Positions 1-12,793 of a stretch of 64,000 nucleotides of DNA are shown here, one piece after another (the stretch's first letter is position 1; each line of letters opens with the position of its first letter). This stretch comes from Peltaster fructicola (taxonomy: Eukaryota > Ascomycota > Dothideomycetes). Location of the stretch: NCBI GenBank assembly GCA_001592805.2, contig CP051143.1, positions 2,170,001 through 2,234,000 on the forward strand. Reading direction: 5' to 3'. Under the pieces are notes generated by a model. The model made no database searches. It worked only from the letters and a program-made list of their open reading frames with translations, and was not told where the DNA came from. Both the position numbers and the translations under genes were made by a program.

Positions 1-122
1 GAACAAGTATACCGAAGGCCTCTCTGGCTGGTCTCGCCGTTGCCTATAATACATTAGGCACCACCAAGAAGAAGCTGCTGCTACAGCTTGTCCGCCAACA
101 ACAATCTCTCAACATCTCAATC

Positions 123-788
123 ATGGCCGGATGCATGCTGTTCTGCGTCTCAGAGGAGGCGAAATCTGTATGTGACGTTCGAGGAAAGCATTGCGAGATG
201 TATCACTGACGATGGACTAAGGCGACTCGACAAGCTCTCAACATCAAGCACGAGAAATACGATGTAGGACACTTCTTCCTCGTCGAATCTCGAGGAGGTC
301 CAACACGAAGCGAACGCTTTCGGATGGCGCTGGAGGAGAACGACTCCTTTGACACCGACTTCATTGGTGCGACTCCCGAAGACTGTCAAGCATGGGCGCT
401 CGAGAGACAACGCCACGACAACAAGGTCGATCAAGATCTGATCGCTATTGTCGATGCTCGCAGCGCGAAAGACGGCACTCTGCTGGTACAGAAGTACTAC
501 ACACTGCCAGAGGACTGCGACGCCTTGACATTTGGAGGATATGGCGCCCTACCACCAGAGAGAAACGTCTGGTATGACTTCCGAGTCGATCATCGGTATG
601 CTGGGAAAGTCATCGCAGCATTGACGGAAGTCAGCCCAGAGGTTGCCTACCCGATATACTACGGCAACAAGGATAGATTCACCAACTCGGATGGCGTGTT
701 CGACGTGCAGGAGGCGGATCGCTTTTGTCGAGCAGAGGATGCGGATGTGAAACGGTCTGATATCTATAGACGCAAGTTCGAGACTTGA
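123..788 (+). CDS. Hypothetical protein, 203 aa, two exons
   Basis: Two exons, 123-167 and 222-788, joined across a 54-nt intron that starts GTATGT, has a CTGAC branch site at 207-211 and ends AAG. Exon 1 gives 15 residues (MAGCMLFCVSEEAKS); the next exon continues in frame 34 codons upstream of the ATG at 324, so the protein is longer than an intronless reading would give. The product is soluble, acidic and without a signal peptide or membrane segment. It contains a YYTLPEDCDALTFGG stretch and a WYDFRVDH stretch but no domain I recognise. No function is proposed. The splice model is well supported by frame and consensus; the existence of the gene is likely but unproven. Confidence 0.6.
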
Positions 789-1718
789 GGATTCGAAATG
801 GGCGATATCGTGATATCAGTACTCAAGCTTATGACCAATCTCACATCTTTCTGGAATGCTCCCTTTCGCTCTGACAATGGAATCAGTATGACTCTCTATC
901 TTCGCATCGTGCATCCGATGTATGCAGCATGATTTGGTCCAGCTTGGAAGATCTTCTGTTGACTCGTCAGCGTCATGTTATCGGCCCACCCGTCGACATT
1001 GCATTAGCAGCAGAACTCAGAGTTATTCGCGGTCGATCAACTGCTCTGTGTCGGACCGAACAGTTAACCCTGCCGCGCGCAGTCATAAGCCAAGCCGTCA
1101 AAAACAACCAGAGGATCAGTGAAAGGGCAGGAACCTCTTCTGCGCCGTCCTGGTCGCCTTGCATGAGATGTCACTGGACTCTCCGGCTTCGATCAGCAAT
1201 CCTCTACGTGCATGCAGCATTATCCACAGGTTCATGTCGCAATCGCAGTTGAGCGCATACGCCGCAGTGTTGCAAGGCTTGCTGGGATCCACAAAATGCG
1301 CGTGCTGTGAGCTTCTGGCTGGCAAGCATCGTCTGATCCACTCACTTTTCTCGCGCGTACTTTACGCTGCCACGCTTATCGAGAGCAGCCTCCGTGGTGC
1401 TTCCGGTCGCGATGAGTCAATACATGTAGGGCACAGCCTTGTGGTTGGACAACCGTCATAGGCGAGGACAATGGAGCTCTCCTGCACTGTCTCACACTTT
1501 CACTCAAGACGAAAGGTAAGCACCTTCAAAGACGCAACTGCTAGCAAAACACCACTGCCCAGACGTCATTCCTGGCGGAGTAATCACTTCTCTCAAGCAC
1601 CAATTTCTCATCTCTTATCGTTCCCTAACATCCTATGCTCTTTGGAAAGAGTGATCATCCTCCAGGAGAACATCGCCTGAGCCGAAACATCCTTAAACGA
1701 GTGTCGAAGAAGACCAAG
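789..1718. other. Intergenic region, no gene seen
   Basis: Nothing with coding character or an RNA-gene signature was seen here. The last 100 bases or so, upstream of the phosphatase gene, are pyrimidine-rich and are probably its promoter and 5' UTR. Confidence 0.5.
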
Positions 1719-2530
1719 ATGGCACCTACTATTCATTGCGTTCGCCACGCACAAGGCTTCCACAACCTCAGCGTTGCTAATCATTCGATGCAAGACCCTC
1801 TACTCACGGAGTTCGGCCAACAGCAGTGCGCTCAGCTGCAGAAGGACTTCCCATTCCATGACAAGGTCGATCTCATCGTGGCGAGTCCTCTGAAAAGGAC
1901 GATTTACACCGCACTCCTCGGCTTTTCGAAAGATATACATGAGAAAGAGCTGGAGATCATTGGTCTGCCTGAGCTACAAGAGACGAGTGATTTGCCGTGT
2001 GACACAGGATCAGCACCAGCTGAGGTTGCAAAAGAGTTTGCAGGAAAGCCGGTCGATCTGAGCTTGGTCGCACAGGGCTGGAACAACAAGCAGGGACGTT
2101 GGGCAGCAGAGGCGGATGCCATCAATCGCAGGGCAAGAGATGCGAGGAAATGGCTCATGGCAAGACCTGAGAAGGACATTGTCGTTGTGACCCACGGTGA
2201 GCAGGTTTATGGCTTCGTATCTGGCCGGACTGACGTTGTATAGGTGGCTTCTTACACTACTTCACGGAAGACTGGACGGGTAGTGACAAGTTCGCTGGGA
2301 CCGGCTGGGCGAACACGGAGTTCAGATCGTATACTTTCGACATGAGCAAACCCGAGGAGGCACATCTGATCGAGACACCAGAATCACGAAAACGACGAGC
2401 TGGCGATCATAAGCCATTGGATCAAAGTGAGAAGTCGAATTTGTCAAGGACGATGTCACAAGAGGCAAAGGATAGAGCACATCGTGATGCCATCAACGCT
2501 GCTGGAGTGCATACAAAGGTACCGAGTTGA
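1719..2530 (+). CDS. Histidine phosphatase (phosphoglycerate mutase-like), 254 aa
   Basis: Exons 1719-2196 and 2244-2530, with a 47-nt intron (GTGAGC...TAG). The start is the ATG of MAPTIHCVRHAQG, which places the catalytic RH motif at residues 8-9, as usual for fungal members of this superfamily. Other visible signatures are SPLKRTIYTA (substrate-side arginine) and, created only by splicing, VTHGGFLHYFTEDW, which carries the second catalytic histidine. Family knowledge says the reaction goes through a phosphohistidine intermediate. The true substrate cannot be read from sequence, and many fungal paralogues are cytosolic phosphatases of unknown substrate rather than glycolytic mutases. The C-terminal 60 residues are charged and probably disordered. 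Confidence 0.88.
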
Positions 2531-3309
2531 AGATAGATGGTGCTTGGAGCTGACTGCGTGTTCTTCTGCATAGTTGACCTCGAGTCGAAGAGATGACATT
2601 GGTGCCTGGACATGATAGAACAGAAAAGTAGATATAGAGTCATGCATTACGCCCTTCCTACTCGCTGTTTGTCAGGAAACCTTCGCCGATTGACCAATCC
2701 AGCTTATGCTGCTTTGTCTGGATGTTCGTGCATAGCGAACGTCTCTACCAGACTCGACTGAGCTGACATTGAAATTGCAGTGAGTACAGTACCAAAGCAC
2801 TGATGGCCTCTACAGCACTTCACATAGCGTTTTCTCGACCAGACTGTAGTAGTTTGAGGTATCGTCAGCCATTGGGTGATTACATCAATGGCTTTGCAGC
2901 AAGGTTTAGTCTGCCGTCTGAGCGTGCAGCTTCATCGTCATTGGATCGAGACGATGATGAAGGATCACATACTCAAGTCTGTATTGCGAGACAACTCCTG
3001 AACACTGCACTTCGCATATCACCCATTGCTTGTTCCAATCACTCACTTCGGAGCTGTACATAGTCACGCGCGCATTCACATCTTGTCTCAAGCCCTCGCC
3101 TTCCGACTGTGTGGCTCGCCCGAGCTGCTCCAGCTAGTGCGGTTTTGCTCGACCACCATCAACAAAGCTTGACACCTCATACTGCGACATTATTCAGCTT
3201 CCAAGCCCGTTCGACCTCGCGACTTAGCTCACATATCCACGTGGATACGATCTCGCGAACCATTGCAGTACCATCATCTTCCCAAAGCACTGGCAGACGA
3301 GCATTGCAC
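2531..3309. other. Intergenic region before MAM3
   Basis: No gene recognised. The reading frame of MAM3 is open back to a GTG at 3109, so an upstream start cannot be excluded, but no ATG lies in that frame between 3109 and 3310. Confidence 0.45.
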
Positions 3310-5543
3310 ATGTCGGAAGCGCGGCGAGGACAACCTCAAAGCTACCAACCACGAGGCAGCATTGTCTCGACACGCCCAAACAGCTATGCATACAGTGCGG
3401 TAACCTTACGACCAGCAGTGCTGGGACTGGCGAAGCTAGCACTCATACCTTTGGTCAGCGCTGCACCTACAGCTCTACTCACCACGCGTGGCCACAACCA
3501 TGGCGAAGATGGCATGGACTCCGAGGATCCTGACCTCTGGATATACCTGAGCATAGCCATAGCGCTCGTACTACTGGGTGGAGCGTTCGCCGGCTTGACG
3601 ATTGCTTTGATGGGTCAAGACGAGACATACCTGCAGGTTATTGCTTCGAGTGGTGAGGGCAAGGAGAGGAAGAATGCCAAGACGGTGCTGGATCTGCTGG
3701 GAAAGGGCAAGCACTGGGTGCTGGTGACGCTGTTGCTCTCCAACGTCATCACAAACGAGACGCTGCCAATTGTGCTTGATCGAAGTCTTGGCGGAGGATG
3801 GCCGGCCGTCGTTAGTAGTACGGTGCTGATTGGTGAGCAAGCCATCATCTAAGCTGCAAGGATACTAACGTTACAGTTATCTTCGGTGAGATTGTCCCAC
3901 AGTCGATCTGTGTGCGCTATGGCTTGTCGATTGGTGCTTGGATGGCACCGCTCGTCCTAGGACTGATGTATATCATGTGCATCGTTGCATGGCCTACTGC
4001 AAAGCTGCTTGACTACCTTCTGGGCGAAGACCATGGCACTTCTTACAACAAACCTGGACTCAAGACACTCGTACAGCTGCACAAGACTCTGGGTACGACA
4101 CCATCAGACCGCTTGACCGAGGACGAAGTGACAATCATCAACAGCGTTCTCGATCTCAAGGTCAAGCCCGTTGGCGACATCATGACACCTATGGGCGATG
4201 TCTTCACAATGAGCGCCGACACTGTACTGGACGAGAAGATGATGGACACTGTTTTGTCTCAGGGCTACTCACGCATTCCCATCCACGCACCTAACAACAA
4301 TCGCGACTTCATCGGCATGCTCCTTGTCAAGATCCTGATCACCTACGACCCCGAGGACTCCAAGCGAGTCAGAGATTTTGCGCTGGCCACACTGCCTGAG
4401 ACACTTCCTAACACGTCGTGCTTAGACATCATCAACTTCTTCCAGGAGGGCAAGTCACATATGGTGCTTGTGTCGGACTTCCCAGGTACCGACAAGGGCG
4501 CAATGGGTGTTGTGACCTTGGAGGATGTCATTGAAGAACTCATCGGCGAGGAGATCATCGATGAATCTGATGTGTTCGTTGATGTGCACAAGGCTATTCG
4601 ACGCATGGCACCTGCTCCACGCACACGCTACAGCAAGCAGTTCTTGAACGAGGAGAACCCAGACAAAGAGCCCAACGAATCAGATTCGCTGCTACCCAAG
4701 GAAGAGAACAACGAGAGGCCTCGCAAGGCAGGCGTACCCAATGGCACAAACACGACGTTGATGATGCGCCGCAAGAGCAGTAATGCTTCAGACTCGACCC
4801 GAGACACGGTCAAGCCAATTCGCAGCAATGCAACAGATCTTCGCCAGCATCTGAAGCATCTCGGTCCTAGCAACGCTGCATCCAAGCCTCGCTCTACGAA
4901 ATACACGTCCGTCAAGATCAAACCCGGCGTTGGCACTATACCAGAGATGACAGCAGCCGACAGCAGCCATTACCACAGTGATGCTCTCGACATACTCAAC
5001 CCTGGACCTGACGGAGGTGAAGGAGCTGGTCTGCTCAGGAACGCCGGTCTCGACGCACGAGACGGGGTTTCTGCGATCTCGGCTGGCTATGGTACGATCC
5101 CAGAGCTTCATACACGACCTCGAACGCCTGCTAGAGACGAGGACTCAATGTCAGCCAAGGAAGCGAGCGAGATGGCGAACAAACATGTCCAATCACCACG
5201 CGATGGCAGCACGAACGGAAGCTTTCCCAGCCGCATGACGAACAACAAGCTTGTCATTGGCGATGTGGAAGAGTACGACGAGAACGACACCGTGGGTGAT
5301 ATGGAAGGTCCTTCTCGCGATAAGTCTGCGCGACGCACCGCGCGGTCTGGATCGATCACTGAGACGACTGTTGACCTCAATGGCATGCAGAAGGTCGTGT
5401 TGGAAACTACTAGCAGTAGTGAGAACATGAACGAAGATGCCGAGAAGGATAGTCCCAAGAGTGAGGAGGGAGAGAGCTTCTTTGGTGGTTCAAAGAAGAA
5501 AAAGCGAAGAGGCAAGAAGTCTCGCGACGACAGTGCTAGTTGA
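3310..5543 (+). CDS. MAM3: CNNM/MAM3-type membrane protein (DUF21 + CBS pair), 729 aa
   Basis: Exons 3310-3832 and 3877-5543 flank a 44-nt intron (GTGAGC, perfect TACTAAC branch site, ACAG). The start chosen is the first ATG in frame ([10 protein letters not shown]). A DUF21 membrane domain spans about residues 75-250 and includes [11 protein letters not shown] and FGEIVPQS, both hallmarks of the CNNM/CorC family. It is followed by a CBS-domain pair at about 270-395 ([47 protein letters not shown]). The remaining 330 residues are acidic, Ser-rich, probably disordered, and end in a Lys-rich cluster. Yeast Mam3 is a vacuolar membrane protein affecting divalent metal homeostasis; a similar role is inferred. 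Identification is strong and the gene looks intact. Confidence 0.93.
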
Positions 5544-8500
5544 TGGCGGCATACTGAAAGTCTTGTAACATTGTGCAGTGATAGCATCATTAGGCAGTCT
5601 TGTATTGATTGCTGCCGGCCTGAGGCCTCCATGTGAGCAACATCTCTCCATCTAAGCGAGCATCTCTTCTCGATTCCTACAAGGCAGCACATCATGAGGC
5701 CTCGCTGCTCCAGGCCTCCATGGCAAAGACGTTTCTTCCCACCAAGTGTGGACAACCTTTGATATCTACAACGCATCACATCGAGGAAGCGCTGCTCGTG
5801 TCGACTCCCACGACGCATCACATCACGAGACCTCACCACTCATCACAACATTGCCAACACATCCACGCCTCATAGATGTCGGACCTCGCCTGCATCACAA
5901 TCTAGATATTGTCGCCCCCTCGACTTGCTACCCAACTGATCTTCATCGAACAACACCACGAGAGCCGCACCACGTGGTATACAAGCCTCCTCAGAGGACC
6001 ACAAGTGGGATGACAAAGAGTGGGATGGTCAGTTGCGTGTCGACAGAGCAGTTCCAGATCTCCCACGGCCAGCAATGACACGATCTCGTACACATCTGTC
6101 GTTCAAGCAGTGAGAAGAGCATCCCGCGCAGCATGTCAGCCTGCAAGATGATGATCTGACAACGCTCATGCAGATGATTCCAGCAGGGAACGCGCAACCA
6201 TAGGCAGCGGCATCGCGCATCTTCTCAATTAGTCCTCAAGAAGCGAGGACTCATCCGCGCTGCGAGATGCATATCCATACGACGTGCGCGCAATCGACGG
6301 CATGAGACATCTCCGAGGTCATGATGAACAACCACGATTCTCTTCCTGCCAACCCATGAGGTACGATGTGACGAGACTCGAGGTACCTCCGTCACTCTCC
6401 AAATCCGGATGGTACGTGTGACGATGGCTGAAAGGACGGCCGAGCAATATACCACAGCATATCCGACTATATTGTGCGATTGTCCCAACCAGGCTCAACT
6501 CTGGGCTGTCCTGTACGCTGTGATACACAGGGCCGCACGCTCCCACTCTATGGATCAGTTCAATTGTCACTGGATCAGCGGTTGATGCATCCCCGAGTGC
6601 CCGGTAAAACGAGGCGCGAACTCTCCAGACAGCCGGCATTGGGTGGCGCGGATGCTTCATTGTGTCTCAGAAGCCTATCTCATAGACGGGACGTGATCGC
6701 TGAGCATCCAGCATATCGAAAGAGCGGTGATGGAAATGTGATCAGCACGGCGAGCAGTGAGACAGACTCCAAGCAAGGACCGAGCAGACGAGTAGTGCTT
6801 GTCCTACATACCGCATTCTGACAGCCCTTTCCCATTCTCCCCGGACCCAGCGATATGGTACGACATGCGTGCTTGGCCCCAGTGAGTCCGAACAGCTACG
6901 AAGGGATCTGATGTGGTGTAGTGAAACCCTGGGATCATCGGAAGCGCATCCCCGAACTAGCTTCTGCAACTCCTGTGCACCAGGCTATAATGATCGCAAA
7001 TCGGCCTGCAGTTCAGTTCAGTAATCGACACCCGTGCTGTGATGATGCGCGCAGAAGCCATGTATCAATAGCTATCCTTACACCAACGCCAAGCTGGTCC
7101 CGTCTCGAAGGCATCAGGAGCGCGGGTCACCTCCTGTCACACAAGCAGCGGTCTGTACATAACACCCAGTGCATGGCAACGCTGCGTGCAGGTGGTCAGC
7201 ATGACGCATGTACAGAATCCAGGACGCAGACAAGATGAACTTGGTGTAATCTGGAGAAGTAATGCCTCCCAGTGCCCAGGATCGAGAAGACCATCACAGA
7301 TCTCATGGCTGGTCGCAGACTCTGTTGCAAACTCGTGGCTAGTGGGATCACTGTCCAAACACACGTTGCGTGGCCACAGAGCGGAGTGACGAAGGCGTCG
7401 TCACATGTCATCCGGACAATTCTCTGGCTGAAGGGAGGCGTCAGCTACTGAATTCTCATGTAAGGCTGGTCCAGATGCAGTGCTCCAGCCGTCCTGGTCA
7501 TGACGAACACCTGCTGTTACCAACAATGACAAGCAAGGACGTGGAATGAGTGTCAAACAATAAGAGCTGGCGCAAGGTCAGCCTAGGCGTCGAGACTCTC
7601 TATGTTGTCCAGGAGCAGTGCACGTCCGATGTGGAGGAGTCCTCCACGAAAAGGAATCGCGGGATCTTGTGGTACGCACAGGTATGTGCTAACATTGAGC
7701 AGATGACCTGTTGGAGGATTTGCTCAGCAGAAGCTTGACGCCTTTGTGGGATACGTCGCTGCGATCGACATTCCAAGTGCCGACAGCGAGGAACCTTGTT
7801 GCTGTGCTTACAAGTCATCATGACAACAGTCGAGACACCATGATATAGCACCGAGAGAACGGATAGGTGCTATAACGAACGAATTCCAGGCTTAAAACGA
7901 TCCAGCCAGTGCTACACTACCGGCCAGCTGGAGATGTGCTTGTGACCAGTCGAGAATTTGCAAACCCTCGCGGTTGCGTCTGATCAATAGGCGACTGAGA
8001 AAACAAATGCCGCCTGCTGGAATTGTGGTTGGTCGGGTCGTCCTGCAAGCAGATGGACTGCCGCGACAGTAGGCGGGAAATGACGGCTGATGCGCAAATC
8101 AGATGCTGCCGACCGTCCACGCGACCACGCCTGCAATACGGTCGTAACTGTTGGAGCTGAAGAGAATCAGCTATTGCTTACTAGACCGAGGTAGCACGTA
8201 TATCAGATGATGTGATGGAAAAGACGAAAATGTGAGAGGGGAAAAGACGACACGGTTGGTCACGCTGACCGAAAGGACTCGTAGCGCATCATTAGCAAAA
8301 GTGCCGAGTAGGAAAATAGGACCGGTGGGTGTCAGCAATCTCACGGCGACCTGCATGTAGAGATGTGTTCCACGATCCTAATGACTGGAAGTCACCCGTC
8401 CCATCTTTGAGCAATCCTTCTCCTCCCCACGCAGCAGTGAGTAGAGATCATCGTGCAGAGTTGCTTGTGCTGCAGCAGGGGCCGTGGGGAGCAAGGATCC

Positions 8501-9469
8501 GTCTGCCGTAAAAAGGCCTACGGTAAGTGTTCGGTAAAAGGTTATACGGGTGATGGTGGTTGTGTAGTCTGAAGCATGTGCAAGCCCTGTGCTCCGATGG
8601 AGGAGAGAGAAGCATGATCCATGCTGTGGCTTTTGGCTGTGCTTCCGGTAAGGTTTTCTTCCTTCTCTGTTCTAGCCTATCGACGCAGTCTCGCTCTCTG
8701 TTTCGAAGCTATACCGGGAAAAGGACCTTGAGCGTGGGCTCCCTTAAACGGTGCACTGATAGACGCCACCTGCATCGTCGCCGTTGTCTTGTGTTGAGCA
8801 GTGGACAGGTTCGTGTCATTCACATGCGAGTCTTTGCAGTAGCGTGCCCTTTGCTCCTCCTTCCGCAGGGTTTCCTTTATGTATGTCGTCTCGCCCGTCC
8901 AGTGAAAAGGTTCTCGTCTCGCCCACACACTACTTTCAACAGCGTAGCCAGGACTTGTACCAGCAATAGTCGATATAACTCAGCCAGCAGACCAGCCGTC
9001 TGGTAATCGTCAGCTCGTCGTGTCGGGCCACTATTGTCGGGTTGCTTCGTTTGCAGCAGAGGACACCAGGTGTCAGATGATCAGCGGCTCGAAGGACGAA
9101 AGAAGAAGAATTGGAATCAACAACAACACTCCGAAATACCTTGCCAGCAAGGCAGCGGACCTGTTCACGGATAGCACAGCAAATCCAAAGAACTGGGATA
9201 GCTCGAAAGATCTCCGATTTGCTTTGGGTACCTTTGTCTCCGCATATCGCACACCTGACGCCATCAGCCGAAGGCAGGCAGTGCCAGCGCAATCGCGCTT
9301 GCTGCTCCAGCGTGCGCCGCCCAACACTCTGAAAACAGCCAATACCTAAGCACGCATTGCTTCTGGACTCGTCACACCAGCGACTCCAAATATACATACA
9401 CCTTTGTGGAGTCGCCTCTCTGCTCACCTCTTCCTCACTCTCGGTTTGGACTCTCTTCACATTCACAAG
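5544..9469. other. 3.9-kb stretch without recognisable gene
   Basis: This is one of the longest gaps in the window. Short open frames occur on both strands, but none has a conserved motif, plausible splice partners or consistent coding character. No inverted or direct terminal repeats were noticed by eye. The distal part (about 8.9-9.47 kb) is likely promoter and 5' UTR of the GATA_AreA-type regulator downstream; long leaders are common for such genes. A non-coding transcript or a fast-evolving gene cannot be excluded. Confidence 0.4.
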
Positions 9470-11137
9470 ATGCCTTTCTCGCCCGAGCGAAGTCTCTTGC
9501 GAGTCGAGGTGCCCGCTCTGCATACGATCGACACAACCTCAGTTGAGAACCTCTTTGGCATGGTACGTCAAGGCACGATCTTGAGATTGTCACAAGCATT
9601 TAACAAACAAACACAGTGGTCGGTCTTCTCAAAGACATCACATGCAATGGAGGATGGCAAACGCCTTGAAAACCTCAGTTGGCGACTCTGGAACCGCGAG
9701 ACATTCTGCTGCGCACGACCTACGACGACGACGAAAGCACCACGACAGCGACAACGAGGCTCGACAAACGTCACGAGCGCGATCGCCACGCCTAGAACAG
9801 CAACGACCGACATTCCAGTGCCAGAGCTATCTTCGAGCCTGGAATCCGCCTCGTCGGAAAGCATTGTTGAGGACGACCAGAGCCTCATCGACGATGACGC
9901 ATCGACACATCTAGACAAGAGCCGTGGCCATGAGAAACATATAACGCCGATCGACTTGGAGAAGATTGTTATCTCTATAACTGAGACAAAGGATCCTAAG
10001 TCAATGGAACTGCCGAAAAGCATCTTGTCCGTCGCCGAGACAGAGGAGGCTGTCACACCACACCCATCATCTTCACATGCGACGTTGCTCGAGTCGTCGG
10101 CGTCGACAGTGCGAACCGAGGAGTCAAAGTCAACGATCGCCTCCGACGAAAGTTCGTCGACAGAGATGAGCGGACACAGTATCATTCGCGGCTTCGTGCC
10201 TGGTGGCGCTCCTTCTTCGTACCGCTCGCAAACACACCTCCCTATCGCACAACCTCGTGCCATCCTCAAGACATCAGCACACTATTCACAAAGTCCAGCC
10301 AAGAAAAAGGGCGCCATGTTCACCATCGGCACATCTTCAGGCGAAGATGAGAGCTCTCTTGACAGCCACATGCGAATGCCATCGATACAAAGCGAGCTAT
10401 CGGAGAGCCTGCGTCGTGAGGGTCGATCTGGTCTCAAGAAGACGACATCTTTCAGTGATAAAGTCACAATTGCTCGAGCTGCTGCCGCGCGACACAGCCC
10501 AGTTTTCGAATCTGACGATGAAGACGAGGAGGTTTCAGAGTCCGCGATTGAAGATGACGACGACTCTTCTGAGTGGGAGGACTCCGACGATAACAACAGC
10601 GGTCCTTCATCCATGGACGGCACATTGTTCCAACGTGTTGACTCTCGACCTAATCTCACTTCACGACGATCTCTACTGACGACTCTAATGCACGAGCCAG
10701 ATAGAGCAAAGGCACTCGCCAGCGCAGCATCACGATCGACTCCAGCAATGCGCCGATCTCGAGCCGCCTCACCAAATGGTCCTTCTCTTGCCACTACGCC
10801 AGAGGAAAGCGTCGAGGTTACCGGCACTCGGCCACAGCCCATCATCATGACCACCTCCAACACCCATCAGCAACTTGCGCTATCACCTCGAACAACCCGC
10901 CGTAATATGCTCTCTACTGAGCTAACCGAATCACTACGAAAGAACCTCCTCTGGGAACGTCAACACAAGAGCACCGGTAATCTCTCTGCTCTTAAACGAC
11001 GACACACATCTCAGAACATCAAGGATCTCAAGGAGCATCCACAACCAACCTATCCGACCAAGACAGGCACGAACATGAGCTTCAACAATGATTATTTTAA
11101 TGCAGGACTCGGAGAATATCACACCAAGGGGTGGTAA
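9470..11137 (+). CDS. GATA_AreA (DUF1752) / DUF3295 protein
   Basis: Exons 9470-9562 and 9617-11137 encode 537 aa. Splicing restores the motif ENLFGMWSVFSK followed by EDGKRLENLSWRLWNRETFCC at about residues 26-60, which is the N-terminal GATA_AreA motif found in AreA and related nitrogen/stress regulators. There is no GATA zinc finger. The rest is Ser-rich with acidic runs (near 10510-10610) and RAILK and SFSDKVT short motifs. The last 80 residues (MLSTELTESLRKNLLWERQHK ... HTKGW) look like the conserved end of DUF3295 proteins. A role as a nuclear regulatory or scaffold protein is inference. The 54-nt intron is a multiple of three and contains no stop, so a retained-intron form would carry an 18-residue insertion inside the motif. 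Confidence 0.85.
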   Translation: MPFSPERSLLRVEVPALHTIDTTSVENLFGMVRQGTILRLSQAFNKQTQWSVFSKTSHAMEDGKRLENLSWRLWNRETFCCARPTTTTKAPRQRQRGSTNVTSAIATPRTATTDIPVPELSSSLESASSESIVEDDQSLIDDDASTHLDKSRGHEKHITPIDLEKIVISITETKDPKSMELPKSILSVAETEEAVTPHPSSSHATLLESSASTVRTEESKSTIASDESSSTEMSGHSIIRGFVPGGAPSSYRSQTHLPIAQPRAILKTSAHYSQSPAKKKGAMFTIGTSSGEDESSLDSHMRMPSIQSELSESLRREGRSGLKKTTSFSDKVTIARAAAARHSPVFESDDEDEEVSESAIEDDDDSSEWEDSDDNNSGPSSMDGTLFQRVDSRPNLTSRRSLLTTLMHEPDRAKALASAASRSTPAMRRSRAASPNGPSLATTPEESVEVTGTRPQPIIMTTSNTHQQLALSPRTTRRNMLSTELTESLRKNLLWERQHKSTGNLSALKRRHTSQNIKDLKEHPQPTYPTKTGTNMSFNNDYFNAGLGEYHTKGW

Positions 11138-12793
11138 TGCCTGCATACTCTTTCCTCGACAGCGATTCAGCGATTTCCTTCTGCATGGTGTTCTGGTTGA
11201 GGCACCTATACATACGGCGATATCCTCACGGATTGCACGCGAAACGAGATCGGAAGATCTTTAATGACTCTCTCCATTTTTGCAGCGGACAGGCAAAGAC
11301 ATCCTGTAATGCCTCAGGGCGGTCTTCCAAAAGATTATTTGCTTTACAACCATGATACCAGCATCGGCATTCTTTTTTAACACGAGAGTACCACCCACCG
11401 GACACACGTCCGAGGCGGGCATGTGGTCGATACTCTTGTACATGAGACCTCCATATACATAGCCAGCAAACTACACAGTTTTCTGCGATTCCGTTTGAAC
11501 GAGGCAACCTATGACTGTATCGCTTGACACGTACAAACGCACAGCCAGACCGCTCTTTGGCACATGCCCACATCGTGCATATGCTTTGCAGAAGCGCCCG
11601 AGTCTAAAAAGGCCTTGATAGCAATATCTACTTTCTGCGCTGGCAGTGCTAGAAAGCAGATGACCTGCGTGCATAACACCGGCGGGATCACTTCGCTTAC
11701 ATCTTGTCGTTGTTCCCCTTGTTACACCAGCTTCGGAGGCAAGGCGAGGTGGACTCGAGTCATTATCATCCACAAGGCGCAAGCTTCCCATTTGTTGTTG
11801 AGCGCGGCCTTACCAGGTACTTCGATGTTCTCAACGCTCCTCATGTCAAGTGTCAAGCTACGTATCCACCACGATCTCAGCGTAGCTTATCACTTTTCCA
11901 CACCATCTGTATCACCAAGAGTGATTACGGGGCCCCTTCAGGATTGAGAGGGTCATCTCGGTCCTCGCCGCGCAGGGTGACTACGCGTGACATCGTGTAT
12001 GTAGGACAGCGCCAGAGGATCAGCCAGCTTTGCGCCCTCACATGACTGTCTGCCGAAGAGCGTCAGCAGAAGTCCCGTCAGATCCTGGCAGCCGTTCGAG
12101 GACCCGTGTTCTCGTCCGGAGCACAAACGATTCAAGGGTCTGCTACCGATGTCAGCTTGGGCGGAGCATCCATTGTCAGCTTGTCGACGTGTGCTGAACT
12201 CTCCACGGTCAGATGAGCGGCCAAATTGTGGATGTCAGCCAAACTTCTCATCGATCCTTCAAGCTACAATGGTTCTGGTGGATCAGCAGCGCGTGGCAGA
12301 TCATTCTTGTGGTAAGGCTTGTTGAGTGGAGTGTCTGCATATTGCCAAGTGTGCATCAAGCCAAGAGTTCTGTGGTCGTTCAACCGATTCCAGTATCTCC
12401 AGTAGGGTCTCATGAAGCCATGATACAATAGAAAGAGGCGTCGACGTGCTCAAAGGCGTCTTCGGGATCGTTACGCAACTTGTGGCATGCATTGTTTCGA
12501 GGACTTACAGTTGTCGCTTGTTGCTGCGCAATACTCGATACGTGGTATTGTATGTGTGCTGTCGCGGCGATTGTGGAAGGCTGAGTACAGTGAGTCACTG
12601 CTGTAGCGATGGACGTCGTTGCAGAAGTGTCCCATCGCTGTCAAGTGGTCGTCGTCGTAGTTTGAGCAGTACTGGAAGTCCTGACACTCCTGAGCAATCA
12701 AGAATGTCGGTCGAAGTCGCTCCCTGTCGCTTCAGGTAAGGACATTGCTTTGTGCCCTTGTCGTTGCAGTAGAGGTCGACCCAAGGTGCAAGA
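11138..12793. other. Intergenic region between convergent genes
   Basis: This lies between the 3' ends of the GATA_AreA-type gene and the HET gene. No gene is recognised. The longest frame, 11564-11947 on the plus strand (127 codons), shows no motif and looks like chance. Confidence 0.4.

Noticed and set aside
5108-5839. Long minus-strand open frame opposite MAM3
   Set aside because: It mirrors the codon structure of the Ser/Asp-rich MAM3 tail and has no motif of its own.
9568-10269. Minus-strand open frame of 233 codons opposite the GATA_AreA gene
   Set aside because: Antisense shadow of a Ser/Glu-rich coding region; no domain.
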